DNA of 64,000 bases from Trichomonas vaginalis G3. Lineage: Eukaryota; Parabasalia; Trichomonadida; Trichomonadidae. The notes below the pieces were generated by a model. That model saw only the letters and a list, made by a program, of their open reading frames with translations. It made no database searches and was not told the DNA's origin. Shown here one piece after another: positions 1 to 9,485 of this stretch; positions within the stretch are counted from its first letter, which is position 1; each line of letters begins with the position of its first letter. Location of the stretch: assembly GCF_026262505.1 (NCBI RefSeq), contig NC_067208.1, positions 14,455,962-14,519,961 of the forward strand, in the 5' to 3' direction. The translations under genes were made by a program, and so were the position numbers.

Positions 1-109
1 TATTTTGGCTTTCATATTCATTTAATAATTCACAATCTTCATTTTTAAATTGAAGTTTAACCCATTCAGGATTTAAACAATGTTTAATTAATCGCGGAAT
101 ATCTGACAT
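1..109 (-). CDS. 5' part of an unknown host protein, cut by window edge
   Basis: An open frame runs leftward from an ATG at 109 off the window edge, giving 36 residues beginning MSDIPRLIKHC with no stop. The peptide is mixed charged and hydrophobic and looks like real coding sequence, but I do not recognise a family. A TCATCTATATATAG motif lies directly upstream of the start. Confidence 0.45.
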   Translation of the reverse strand, partial: MSDIPRLIKHCLNPEWVKLQFKNEDCELLNEYESQN

Positions 110-581
110 CATCTATATATAGCTTCTTTTATAAAAGATAAAAAAATAAATTATTTTAAAATTAATGTTAATTTTTTAAAATGTGTTTAGTATATAATAT
201 TTATTACTAATTTATTTAATAATGTCGCGCTTTCTTACGAATTCATGACTTAAAAAAACGTAAGAAAAAATTTTTATATCATCTATATATAGAAGATGTG
301 AAAATATACCTTCATCTATATATAGACGTAACAAAAAAAGTCACACAACCCGTCCACATATACTACTATTTTTTCTATTTTGAAATTACTCAAAATCCTT
401 CATAGGAAGTTTTAATTTCTCTGAATGTTACAACTTATATATGCCAATGCTATCTTTTATTTTAAAAGGATTAAAAATAAAAAATTATTAACAGATTTGA
501 GAATTTTTAGTTTAGATTTATGTGGGATATATGAGATTAGAGAAAAATATGAATTATTTTATATATATAAAAATCAGATTT
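110..581. other. AT-rich intergenic region with three copies of a TATA-like motif
   Basis: No gene seen. TCATCTATATATAG occurs three times, at 109-122, 279-292 and 312-325, all on the same strand. It is too long to be expected three times in 220 bases even in AT-rich DNA. It may be regulatory for the gene running left from 109; that is a guess. Confidence 0.4.
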
Positions 582-2168
582 TTATAATTCTTTAGTTAAA
601 TCTGGTTCTTGTTCCTTTGGCTTTTCAGGGGTTGTCATATTCATTTTGTCATTGAGTTCCTGGATGTACTCCATGGCCTTTGCCTGTTCGTCCGGTGGCA
701 TATCTTTAGCAGCGAAGAGGAGAGTGAAGAGTTCCATGGCTGCAGAAGCTTTATCTATTGGAGGAGCTTCGAAATCGTATTTGTTCTTTGATCCCTGTTT
801 AATCATTCTCAACATTGAGTTTGTTGATCTTCCTCCACGCATTGGAACATCTGCTGACTTGTTGTGTGCAGGGTAGAAGTGGACATGTGGTACACCAGGC
901 ATGAATGGGTATTTCAGCTTGCAACTGTTCTTGAGAATGTCAATATAAGCAAATTTAAGGTAAGTATAGTTAGAAAGGCTAGCAGCGAACTCAAGGTATT
1001 GTGGGAAGAATTCAACGCAGTTCTCGCAGCCCTCGCGCTTGTATAAAACAACAACATCGTAATTTGGATCCATAATGAATTGTTCGTAGGTTGTTCCGAC
1101 CAATTGTTGGGTATTTGTAGTTGACTTGGGTGGCTCTGGCTCGCTGATGAATTCTGGCTTGATTTGTCCCAATAAGATTTTAGAAATAATTGTATTTGCC
1201 TTTTGAACCCACACTCCAACATTAATTGGCTTCTTGAGGAGTTCAGGTGTAAATTCGCTTGATGTATCATAATAGAAACCGTTATCGTAGTTAAATGCAA
1301 CAACAGTAACTGTTTTTTCGTCAATAACAACGTGGCAGATGGATTCGGCGTAGGATTTCAAGTTCCTTGGTAAATAGCCAACAACAACACCGATTGCACG
1401 TTCACCTACTTGGTAAAGAAATTCCTGATAATCGTCATTAAGTTCTGGAGCAACGAGAGCGAATACGATTGTAGATTCACCACGAAGATCAGAAGGCATG
1501 AGGTTTCTGTACACAGGATATGACTGTGCGTATAATCCTTCTGTAAATTCGGAAGATTGAAAAACAGTGCGATCTTCTCCTCTAAAGAAAGCGAGCTTTG
1601 ATGAGTTAATACCTAATGAAAGTAAAACTTGTGGTTCAACAGGAATGACGCCAACGTTCATTTGAGATGAAACATCGTATTGAAGGGAAACTGCTTTGTT
1701 GTAGCGTTCTGGAGTAGCCAGGAGAGCAAATGGCATGTTACCCAGTTGAGAATGAAGATCTGCAAGCGATTGTGTAGCTTCTGGCATTGGTTCGAGAATT
1801 AATCTCAAAAGGAACATAATTCCAGAATCAGATTCAGGATACATGTATGTTCCGCAAAGTAAACCAACGCGATATACAAATACGCATGGAATTGAAAGAC
1901 CGTACTGTTTGGCTAATTCATCACAAGAAACTGGTTCAAGGAAGTAGAAATCTGCCTTATCGCCATAGTAATATGTAGCTTCGAGAATTGTCTCTTCTCT
2001 TGTTTTTGTATCTTTATCATCTGGCTTTAAACCAATTCCAATGACTGTTTTGAGGCCAATTGCTTTTTGTTGAAGCAAAGTTGCATTAATGCGTGGAACT
2101 GTACTTTCTGCAGTTAATGAATAAGGAACAAATATTGAATTAACAGTAGAAAAGAAAGCAAAAAACAT
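582..2168 (-). CDS. ER thioredoxin-domain protein (protein disulfide isomerase-like)
   Basis: 528 residues. It starts with a hydrophobic signal peptide (about 1-20, MFFAFFSTVNSIF...). Residues about 350-470 form a thioredoxin-fold domain with a single CENC active site (CxxC) after VVLYKREG and a cis-proline region at MPGVPHVHFYP. The C-terminus is acidic and ends TKEL, close to a KDEL-type ER retrieval signal. PDI family members oxidise or isomerise disulfides of secreted proteins in the ER. Only one CxxC is visible; the N-terminal half looks thioredoxin-like without a catalytic pair. Exact substrate and subfamily cannot be told. The start is supported by the signal peptide and by a GTCACTTTTT decamer (opposite orientation) ten bases upstream. 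Confidence 0.8.
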   Translation of the reverse strand: MFFAFFSTVNSIFVPYSLTAESTVPRINATLLQQKAIGLKTVIGIGLKPDDKDTKTREETILEATYYYGDKADFYFLEPVSCDELAKQYGLSIPCVFVYRVGLLCGTYMYPESDSGIMFLLRLILEPMPEATQSLADLHSQLGNMPFALLATPERYNKAVSLQYDVSSQMNVGVIPVEPQVLLSLGINSSKLAFFRGEDRTVFQSSEFTEGLYAQSYPVYRNLMPSDLRGESTIVFALVAPELNDDYQEFLYQVGERAIGVVVGYLPRNLKSYAESICHVVIDEKTVTVVAFNYDNGFYYDTSSEFTPELLKKPINVGVWVQKANTIISKILLGQIKPEFISEPEPPKSTTNTQQLVGTTYEQFIMDPNYDVVVLYKREGCENCVEFFPQYLEFAASLSNYTYLKFAYIDILKNSCKLKYPFMPGVPHVHFYPAHNKSADVPMRGGRSTNSMLRMIKQGSKNKYDFEAPPIDKASAAMELFTLLFAAKDMPPDEQAKAMEYIQELNDKMNMTTPEKPKEQEPDLTKEL

Positions 2169-2176
2169 GAAATTTT

Positions 2177-2186
2177 GTCACTTTTT
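2177..2186 (+). promoter_or_regulatory. GTCACTTTTT decamer next to the PDI-like start
   Basis: The decamer lies 9-18 bases outside the start codon at 2168. Read on the gene strand it is AAAAAGTGAC. The same decamer occurs near the starts at 2860, 35495 and 44743. The core TCACTT fits the trichomonad initiator consensus TCA-pyrimidine-T/A. Confidence 0.4.
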
Positions 2187-2413
2187 GTGATTAATTCGAA
2201 ATTTCATTTTAGTTTTTCTACGGAAAATGATATCTCCACATGTCAACTAATCGAATTTTTCTTTAAAAGTGATTTTTTATTGGAAATAATTGCTCAAAAT
2301 GTATTTTCTTTCATAAGAAAACTACTAAAGCTTGTTGTGAAATATAACAATTATTGTAAATAAACATAGCTTTTATTATGACAAAAAAATAAAAATATAT
2401 CCAAATAATCGAA

Positions 2414-2860
2414 TTAGTGGGATGACTTTAAAAGAATTCTTGGATGAACTGACTTTGGACGAGCATCTAGGAGTTTAACTAGCTTCTTTGTTTGATTTTT
2501 GAGTGAAATTTTCCATTGATCTGATTCAGATCTTGCAATTGCATCCATTTTAGGTTTGCAGTATTCTTTAAGGTCTTTTGCAATAGCAAATAAAATTGTT
2601 CTTGAATCATTGAATTGCATTGCATTATCCCAAACTTTTTTAAGATCATCCTTCCATTGTTCAACTGATTTGTATTGTCCATTCTTTAATTTATCGAGAA
2701 TTGTGCCGAGATCCATTGGTTCAAGAATTTTTTGGTAATATTCTTGAACAATTTTGTCTACAGGCTTTTTAAAATCATCTGTGAATGGAAAATCATAGAC
2801 TTTCTGTGTAAATTTGATGCATTTGCTTAGTTGTTGAGGAGTCATCCTACTTCCCTGCAT
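2414..2860 (-). CDS. single-bromodomain protein
   Basis: 148 residues, almost all of it one bromodomain. Visible landmarks are YYQKILEPMDLGTILDKL (ZA loop and helix A), then W..DLKKVWDNAMQFND, which holds the conserved Asn (FN) that contacts acetyl-lysine, then a last helix. A basic tail follows. Bromodomains read acetylated histone tails, so a chromatin role is expected. Trichomonads carry several such small bromodomain-only proteins. An initiator-like GTCACTTTTT on the gene strand lies 11-20 bases upstream, which supports this start. Confidence 0.85.
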   Translation of the reverse strand: MQGSRMTPQQLSKCIKFTQKVYDFPFTDDFKKPVDKIVQEYYQKILEPMDLGTILDKLKNGQYKSVEQWKDDLKKVWDNAMQFNDSRTILFAIAKDLKEYCKPKMDAIARSESDQWKISLKNQTKKLVKLLDARPKSVHPRILLKSSH

Positions 2861-2870
2861 TTTTCACTCT

Positions 2871-2880
2871 AAAAAGTGAC
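2871..2880 (-). promoter_or_regulatory. initiator-like GTCACTTTTT before the bromodomain gene
   Basis: On the gene strand GTCACTTTTT precedes the ATG by about ten bases. It matches the trichomonad initiator (TCA+1, pyrimidine, T/A), and transcripts in this group have very short leaders. Confidence 0.55.
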
Positions 2881-2987
2881 AACGGAAAAAATCACGTCGG
2901 CAAACCCAAATTTTAGCTAAAAGTGACAGGGAAAAAAAACGTTTAGTATTAAAAAAAAAGACCGATGAGAGCTTCGTTCGAAATATA

Positions 2988-3047
2988 GAGGGAACTGAGA
3001 ATGCGCAACCATTCTCAGGGAATATTGGATGCTATTCCCGTTCCCTC
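2988..3047. ncRNA. candidate structured RNA or DNA: perfect three-way junction
   Basis: Sixty bases fold with no unpaired base at the junction. The outer stem pairs 2988-2995 (GAGGGAAC) with 3040-3047 (GTTCCCTC). Hairpin 1 pairs 2996-3003 (TGAGAATG) with 3010-3017. Hairpin 2 pairs 3018-3024 (GGGAATA) with 3033-3039. All 23 pairs are Watson-Crick. I do not recognise a family; no hammerhead core is present. It is also notably GC-rich for its surroundings. Confidence 0.4.
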
Positions 3048-3090
3048 TGTATGGAAAATTGAGGTTTTCAAAGGGAGTTAAAATAATATC

Positions 3091-3322
3091 AAATTTATAC
3101 TAATTTACTTCAAAATACAAAAGTATTTGACAGCTAAAATTAGTTACTTTAGCAAGCCTATCAATACCCTTTTACGATTATTGTTACTTTTTCGAAATAA
3201 AAGTAAAAACAAATTTATACTAATTTACTTCAAAATACAAAAGTATTTGACAGCTAAAATTAGTTACTTTAGCAAGCCTATCAATACCCTTTTACGATTA
3301 TTGCTACTTTTTCGAAATAAAA
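3091..3322. repeat. 120-bp tandem duplication
   Basis: The units begin at 3091 and 3211 with a period of exactly 120 bases. I see one substitution (3184 versus 3304) until they part near the end of the second unit. Any open frame here comes from the repeat and does not look like a real gene. The near identity points to a recent duplication. Confidence 0.9.
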
Positions 3323-3399
3323 TAAATTTATTATCAAAAACCTTTTTTTTTAGTAAAAATAAAAATGTTATTTTATATCAAGTTTTTATTCATAAATTT

Positions 3400-4994
3400 T
3401 TATAATGTTGTATAAATTTGAAGGTGGAAATCTGTAATAATTTTATCTTGAAAAGACTTGGCATTCTCAACAATGAATTGAGGGGTATTGCATCCAAATT
3501 CTGTAATTTGCGTGAGAATACTAAGCTTGATTTCCATTGGGATACTTAATTTCGAAAAATACTGGGTCATTCGTTTTTGAACCTTTGCTGCCTTGACAAC
3601 TTTATCAAGTAGGTCATCTAAACCCAATTGAAGCGTATTTAAGTTTGCTGATGAGTTAACTATTAACGATTTAATTTTATCAGTGAGCATTATACATTTT
3701 TCTGTATCCAGTCTGATTGTAGACTTTTTTGGCTTTTTTTCAGATGGCAACGGATTTGGAATTTTGTCTCTGAGCCTTATATCTTGAGAAATTCTGTAAT
3801 AAAATGAAGGAACGATAAAATCGATTAATTTCATCACAAATCGATCAAATCTCATGAAAATTGTTCCGCCAAAGTAGTAATATTTAATTTTTTTGTTAAT
3901 CGATTCTGAAATGTTATTTGTGAGAGCTAAATTTTCATCTCTTTCAGCGGCTGTCCATCTTTCTTGGTTTGATATCCATTGATTTTGTATGTATTTTGAA
4001 AATTCTGGGAATTTTTCGGCTATTTCCAGAATTTTTTTGAACGTTGGTTCAATCCATTCTTTCTTGCCATTTCTGCCGTATGCAAGATAGTTCATTTTTG
4101 TATCTAATATCAATTTGTCTGAACTCTCAAATGCATAATCTTTCAAATTTTTTCTGAACGCCCTCATTACATGAACTGCACACCAATGAAGGATAACTTC
4201 TGGAAAAGAGTTGATAATCGCATTTTCGATTTCTTGTGCACAATCTGACATAAAATATTTTGGTTTTACTTTTGCCCAGTTAAAAAATGCCTTGAGACAG
4301 AATGCAATATTTTCTGAAGTGTTTGGATAAACGACAAATTGAAAAATTGGGAATGCATGTGTATTTGGAAATTTGGCTGATATCATGTAAAACAACATTT
4401 TAAATTCAAGTAATGAATGGGTTGCATCAATAAAATGCTCTTTCACAATTTTGATTATGTCCAGAAATTTGAAAGAAGCATAATAAAAGATTAATTTCTT
4501 TGGTTTGTTGTAATTATCGACATCGAAATAAATTAAATCTTTTGGTGACTCTTGTTCTTTGATACCCTTAAATAATTGAGTTGACTTGAATTGATTATCA
4601 TCGTACTTTTGAATACCTTTGATCTTTTTATTTCCTTTTTCCTGAATTGTTTTCATTTGATCTGAAGATGCATTCAAAAAAGATGGCCTGTTAAGTGGAT
4701 CATCCAGATCAAGTTTTTTGTCGCATTCAATTTGAGCCATTTTCGGATCACCCCCTGTTTTATAAAATTAATAAGTACCCGACGATAGCATTGTGATAAT
4801 GTGTGGTATTTCTTTGTCTCATCTTTGATTTGATTGTGATTATGTGTTCCATTATATTCTGTTAGGATATATTCTTCATCATCCTTTAGAAATGAGATAC
4901 ATGCTTCACATTTATCTGCACTGCACCTGAATTTTAATTTTGTTTCCCCTAAATTTGGATTTTTTTTAATTGATATGGACAACCTGCATGGCAT
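3400..4994 (-). pseudogene. Mutator-like (MULE) transposase, one frameshift
   Basis: This is a plain DNA transposon gene read from 4994 to 3400. The N-terminal part (4994 to about 4740) has a CC..HxH zinc-binding domain of FLYWCH/WRKY type (C..CEAC, then NGTHNHN). The rest is the MULE DDE core: first Asp in FIDATHS, second Asp in FMSDCAQEIENAI, the C/H signature WCAVHVMRAFRKN, and the acidic residue in NNISESINKKIKYY. The two parts lie in different frames, overlapping near 4674-4740, so a single shift separates the zinc domain from the core. Otherwise the core is open for 446 codons, so decay is recent. I could not find terminal inverted repeats. Confidence 0.85.
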
Positions 4995-6240
4995 TCGTTA
5001 TCAATGACAGCTGTCATAGCATCTATATAAGATAGCCTTTCTTTAAGTTCGCATGGTGCATCGATATGCATCAAAAAAATGAAATGAAATTTCAATATCA
5101 AAAAAAGCACAAAATTTGAAAAAATTCACAAATCTCGGTTTCTGAAAGAAAATGGCCTCTTAAACTTTGTGCATATATTCATTTATAAGACACATTGTAT
5201 CCATATATTATTTAGCCAACACAACTTATCTGGTATCGAGAAAATTCAAAAAAAGCACAAAATTTGAAAATTGCTCGGTTCTACATTCAAAATAAATTTC
5301 ATTAATTTTTACGTACATATTAAGGTACTTATCTTCTACATATATAATCTTCATTAGATATATACATGATAAATAAAATTCATAAAACATTAAAAATCAA
5401 AAAATTAGATGAACCTTGGCAATTAAACTTTATTAAATAATAGTTGTTTATAAATTATATTATATTATCATTTAATATTATTTTGATAATGAAGATTTTA
5501 TTTTGCAATAATATAAACGAAATTTTTTACTTTATGAACTTTTGATGGAAATATGCAAATTTAAAATAATAAAGAAAGCCGCGAGCGAAGCGATCGGCTT
5601 AGTTCGAAGATTTTGATTCAAATCTTTGCTGATCTGTAATTCGCGGAAGCCGCGAGCGAATCGAGCGGCTTAGGTCTAAGATTTTGATTCAAATCTTTGC
5701 TTATATTCCTTAAATTCTTTATGAAACTCGCAACAGTTCCATAAAAAATTTTAAATTCTAAACTGTCGAAATGACCGATCGGTAATCACACCCTTCACGG
5801 GTGTGTCGCTTTTTACAGGCGTGTCGCTTTTAGCTAAAATTACCCCTACTCAAATCACGTCCATATAGCAATAATTACAGAAAATCCACGATATGGATCT
5901 CAAACGATATGAGTTCTGCCACATTAGTTTCTTATCAAACATTTTGAAGTATATTTTGATTGATGCTTTGGCGAAGTATGAAATTAGAACTGTGCAAACA
6001 AAACAGGAACCAAAATCCATGTCCGTTTCTTTTTGAGTTGTTCCCATCAATATTAATATAACTCAGAAATTAATAAGTTTTAGCTTTGAAGAATCTCTTC
6101 ATTCTGCTATTATAGTTTCAAGGATAAACATATGTTGACTATTGTTGAAACTAACTATGATTAAAATAGCATTGTAAAGAGTTTCGATATTTACATAAAT
6201 AACATAAGTTTTTATTCAAACAAAATAAAAATAAAAAAAG
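4995..6240. other. intergenic region with hairpin repeats, no gene seen
   Basis: AT-rich DNA with two direct copies of a 23-bp sequence containing AAGCACAAAATTTG (5100-5122, 5248-5270), a duplicated hairpin unit (5576-5701) and a CACACCC/GGGTGTG hairpin (5787-5805). A 66-codon open frame at 5850-6050 on the minus strand has no family features and I leave it out. Confidence 0.6.
5576..5701. repeat. two 55-bp units, each with two hairpins
   Basis: Units at 5576-5630 and 5647-5701, 71 bases apart. Each has a GC-rich hairpin (AAGCCG...CGGCTT; seven pairs in unit 2) followed by an AT-rich hairpin (AAGATTT, six-base loop, AAATCTT). Substitutions in the GC-rich part move bases around the stem edge but keep it paired. 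Confidence 0.8.
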
Positions 6241-7773
6241 TTAGTCGAGAAGAGCTAAAATCAAAGGATCTCTGCTCGGACTTGCATTAACATTTTGGCT
6301 AAATTTATAATTTTCGTCCATATATTCTATGTTATCATTCATAGATTGAGACAATTGAGATTTCTGAGTAAACCTAATTGTTTCTTCTAATGTTGGGACT
6401 TTTCCATCGTGCATTTCTCCTTCGTGAGCAGGTTTCATTGATAAAATACTTTTACATATTCTTTTTACATTAGGAGATATTTGAGAACAAGCCTTTCTTA
6501 TTGGAGAGTTAATAATTGATGTCTTTGTCTTAATGGGAGATCTGATTATCGGTTTGATTGGTGAATCAATGTCACTTTCTGAACTCATGTCAAATTGTGA
6601 TCTTGATTTCGTCTTTTTAGGGCTTAAGAAAGGAAGAACTTTTGATTTCATTTCAGATAGATGCTTGTCGATGTCTTCTTCGTCATCTGAATCACTTTCT
6701 TTATCATTCATTAGCCAATCTCCAAGACTAACACCAGAAGGAGCTCTTGCTGGTTCTGAAACTTCTGGAGGAGATTCTTGAGAACTTTTTTGTGGCTTTG
6801 GTAAAATTTTTGGTGATTCTTTGATATCCTTAATGTTCTTAACAGATTCATCAGATTTAATGGGTATTTTATCATCTAAAACCTCATTCTTTTGAGTGTT
6901 TTTCGTGGAAATTTGAGAGTTTTGGGATTTGAATTTTTGGAGTCTTTCTTGTCTATCTTCTTCAAGCAATGCATCAAATATATCTTGAGGTGGAACTGGA
7001 AAGATAGGTTCTTCTATTTGTTTTGTTTCTTTCGGTTTAATGATTGTTTCAGGAAGCTTTGTTGAGCATAAAGATGGTTTCTTGCTGATTTGCTTAATGA
7101 GATTTTCCTCTTTTTTAATAGATTTGGCTCTCATTTGAGATGCAGTGAAGAAGTTTTCAATTGATGGTGTGTTTTCGCTAATTTGCATTAGTGTTTGAAC
7201 TGTATCTGTCTGAGTCGATAGATTTTTAGCATACGCAACAGGAGTTTTCTTTGCATTTGGTTTCTTAAGCTTTTTATAAAGTGTTTTTCTGTAATTTGAT
7301 GGATCTATAAAAGTTGTTGAAGCTGCTTGAGCATCAACCCAATCAACAGGAACAATAGGTATAGTTTTTGTAGCAATTGTATGTTGAGAAATGATGATAT
7401 CTGGATTTGAATCGACAATTATTCCTTGCATACCATGAATTTTATTTTTAACACGCTTACATTCAATCTCATCGTCAATCATGACCTTTATTTTGATATT
7501 GTCTAAGAAATAGCTTAAAATTTTCTTCGTTATAAATTTATTGCTAAATAAATCGATTTTTCTCTCTATCATTTGGTTAAGTGCCAAAGGAGTAATTGTT
7601 AGACACTTTGGTTTCATTACGCTCATTATCTGGATCAATGGAACTATTGAAATATCGGCTTTGGAAGGATTATCGATGATAACAATATTTCCACAATACG
7701 ACTTAAGCTTTGAGGTCACGTCACTGATCTCATTTTCCTTCAGAAGGTTAGAGATAGCAACTTTGTGACTCAT
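6241..7773 (-). CDS. tandem BRCT protein with SQ and SP motifs, likely DNA-damage or checkpoint protein
   Basis: 510 residues. Residues about 1-175 look like two BRCT domains; the second ends in the typical IPIVPVDWVDAQAAS (W of helix 3). The rest is low complexity, rich in Ser, Lys and Glu. It has several SQ sites (NSQIS, SSQES, KSQLSQS) and a cluster of S-P-x-K/R sites (SPIKPI, SPIKTK, SPIRKA, SPKKTK), which are typical targets of ATM/ATR-type and cyclin-dependent kinases. The likely role is a phospho-regulated scaffold in DNA repair or checkpoint control, in the style of TopBP1 or Nbs1-like proteins. That role is inference from architecture; the BRCT call rests on pattern, not on a search. 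Confidence 0.6.
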   Translation of the reverse strand: MSHKVAISNLLKENEISDVTSKLKSYCGNIVIIDNPSKADISIVPLIQIMSVMKPKCLTITPLALNQMIERKIDLFSNKFITKKILSYFLDNIKIKVMIDDEIECKRVKNKIHGMQGIIVDSNPDIIISQHTIATKTIPIVPVDWVDAQAASTTFIDPSNYRKTLYKKLKKPNAKKTPVAYAKNLSTQTDTVQTLMQISENTPSIENFFTASQMRAKSIKKEENLIKQISKKPSLCSTKLPETIIKPKETKQIEEPIFPVPPQDIFDALLEEDRQERLQKFKSQNSQISTKNTQKNEVLDDKIPIKSDESVKNIKDIKESPKILPKPQKSSQESPPEVSEPARAPSGVSLGDWLMNDKESDSDDEEDIDKHLSEMKSKVLPFLSPKKTKSRSQFDMSSESDIDSPIKPIIRSPIKTKTSIINSPIRKACSQISPNVKRICKSILSMKPAHEGEMHDGKVPTLEETIRFTQKSQLSQSMNDNIEYMDENYKFSQNVNASPSRDPLILALLD

Positions 7774-7889
7774 CGCGAAAATTATAAACGTGCATTATCA
7801 AAATCATAACAAATTGCTAAAAATTGTGCACCGATACTTGATCAAAAATAAAAATCGTTTAAAGTAAAATACAACAAAGTGATAGATAA

Positions 7890-8201
7890 TTACCAAGCTG
7901 GCTTAAGTTCTGGGTAGATTTTTTTGTAGTCATGGTGCAAAGTATTGTCATAAAACTCATTTTTAAGGATATCACCCATAGGAACAAATACGTTAGAGAA
8001 ACAACATGTTGTATCAATACCATATGCACCTAAACCAGTATTTGCATAGGTAAGATATATTGCTGGATTCTTTTGATAGATGCAATCTTTCTTGAAAAAC
8101 TGTTTCATTTGTCGAACAAGTTTTCTTTCTCTTCTGTTTGATGGAGATCGGAATTCGTCACTCAAATAAAAAGGACAGTAAGAATATCGAGAAACAAACA
8201 T
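7890..8201 (-). pseudogene. C-terminal part of an unknown protein, downstream of an in-frame stop
   Basis: 103 codons starting at an ATG that directly follows the TAA of the 8202-9206 frame, in the same frame. The peptide is rich in Tyr and Asp (KKIYPELKPAW at the end) and resembles the upstream part in composition, so the two were probably one protein of about 438 residues. Either the stop is a recent mutation or the two halves are made separately. No family recognised. Confidence 0.5.
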
Positions 8202-9206
8202 TTATGCACCAGCAATTTGTTTTGTAATTGATACTACAAAGAGACTTGGACCGTAGAAAAAGAACACACGGTCATTGAATACACCACGAAATGCGATGAC
8301 AGGATAGTAATATTCGTCATTCAATCCTATTTCCGACTTCTGACTTTTATTTACAATATAATAAACATAATCTTCGTTGATTTTTGGTATGAGATCATAG
8401 GAATGATCATAATCTTGATATACCCATTTATCATTTTCATATTGTTCCTCAATTTCCTCATTAAAATTTTGAATTTCTTGATTTTCATTTATTTTTTGAT
8501 ATTTGTTATCAGATCGCTTTAATATTTGATTAGAGAATTTATTTTCTTTGGCAATGAACGTTTCTTTACTGTTGTTTACTTGAGTCACATTTGAATTATT
8601 AAGTTTCTTTGGTCTAAATCTAGGGGGATCTGATTGCATAGCAGCTACTGTATCACCGAATGTGAATGAACGTTTTGGATATACTGGATTATATATTATT
8701 TCGTTTTCGTCAAGTAATTTCTTCTTAAATTCGAAAAAATTTGGAAGATCGCAGTTCAAATCTTGAATTTGAGACGATAATGATTCTGATACTGGGAAAA
8801 GCAACAGTTTTGCAATCTTTAACATCCTCTTTTCAACTGATTTAGTTTCATTGGCTTTACGAACAACTACACGTACAACTTTTGGAGTAATACACCGATA
8901 ATATTCATATGTAAGTTCTAAATATCCGATATCGTTATTTTTGTTAATAAAATAATAATCACAACCAACAATAACGTCAACATTTTCTCCATCACAACAT
9001 ATTGGTATGATCGGGAATGGATATTTAATTTGAAAATCCTGTAATGATATTGAAGCAGGAACAATTACCTTGTTTTTATCATATTGAGAATAAATCACTG
9101 GATGCATCGTGATAGCTCTAAAATCAGGTCCTCTTTCGAGTGAACCCATGTAATAGTTATATGGATTTGAAATGCAGTCGAGACTGGAAGAATTGCACCC
9201 GCCCAT
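8202..9206 (-). CDS. unknown protein with N-myristoylation and palmitoylation-type start
   Basis: 334 codons. It begins MGGCNSSS: Gly2 with Ser6 fits N-myristoylation and Cys4 is a possible palmitoylation site, so membrane attachment is likely. The middle has a basic segment (RFRPKKLNN) and an acidic, Tyr-rich stretch (EEIEEQYENDKWVYQDYDHSYD). It ends at a TAA after GAXX-type residues QIAGA. The next codon is an in-frame ATG opening another 103 codons. I do not recognise a family; function unknown. Confidence 0.6.
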   Translation of the reverse strand: MGGCNSSSLDCISNPYNYYMGSLERGPDFRAITMHPVIYSQYDKNKVIVPASISLQDFQIKYPFPIIPICCDGENVDVIVGCDYYFINKNNDIGYLELTYEYYRCITPKVVRVVVRKANETKSVEKRMLKIAKLLLFPVSESLSSQIQDLNCDLPNFFEFKKKLLDENEIIYNPVYPKRSFTFGDTVAAMQSDPPRFRPKKLNNSNVTQVNNSKETFIAKENKFSNQILKRSDNKYQKINENQEIQNFNEEIEEQYENDKWVYQDYDHSYDLIPKINEDYVYYIVNKSQKSEIGLNDEYYYPVIAFRGVFNDRVFFFYGPSLFVVSITKQIAGA

Positions 9207-9485
9207 TTTAAGGATTCACAGTCGACGATACATAAACTTCTCAAAATTTAACTTTAATTATATTGCCATGCATGGAATGGAACACTTAAAAGAACCCAAT
9301 TGTGTTTACATTAAAGATACCTTTATTAGACTAACTTATCGTCTACATCGTAAGGATAATTGATTTGAATTAAGGATACGATGTAGACGATAAGATAATT
9401 GAGAAATGAAAATTGTTTTGAAACTATTAATGGTGCACAGATATCTTCTCAAAAAGAGGAACACATGCGTGATGGGGCATAGATA
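9207..9485. repeat. intergenic region with an 18-bp perfect inverted repeat
   Basis: CTTATCGTCTACATCGTA at 9335-9352 is matched by its exact reverse complement at 9377-9394, with a 24-base loop. No gene is seen here. It lies between the last host gene on this side and the first element DNA. It could be a terminator hairpin, a transposon footprint or a small palindromic element. Confidence 0.8.

Noticed and set aside
2988-3047. Hammerhead ribozyme reading of the three-way junction
   Set aside because: The conserved CUGAUGA and GAAA core is absent, and the junction has no unpaired bases.
5576-5701. CRISPR-like reading of the duplicated hairpin unit
   Set aside because: Only two units, no regular unique spacers, eukaryotic context.
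5850-6050. 66-codon open frame on the minus strand
   Set aside because: No family features, hydrophobic and AT-driven composition, no leader motif; lies among hairpin repeats.
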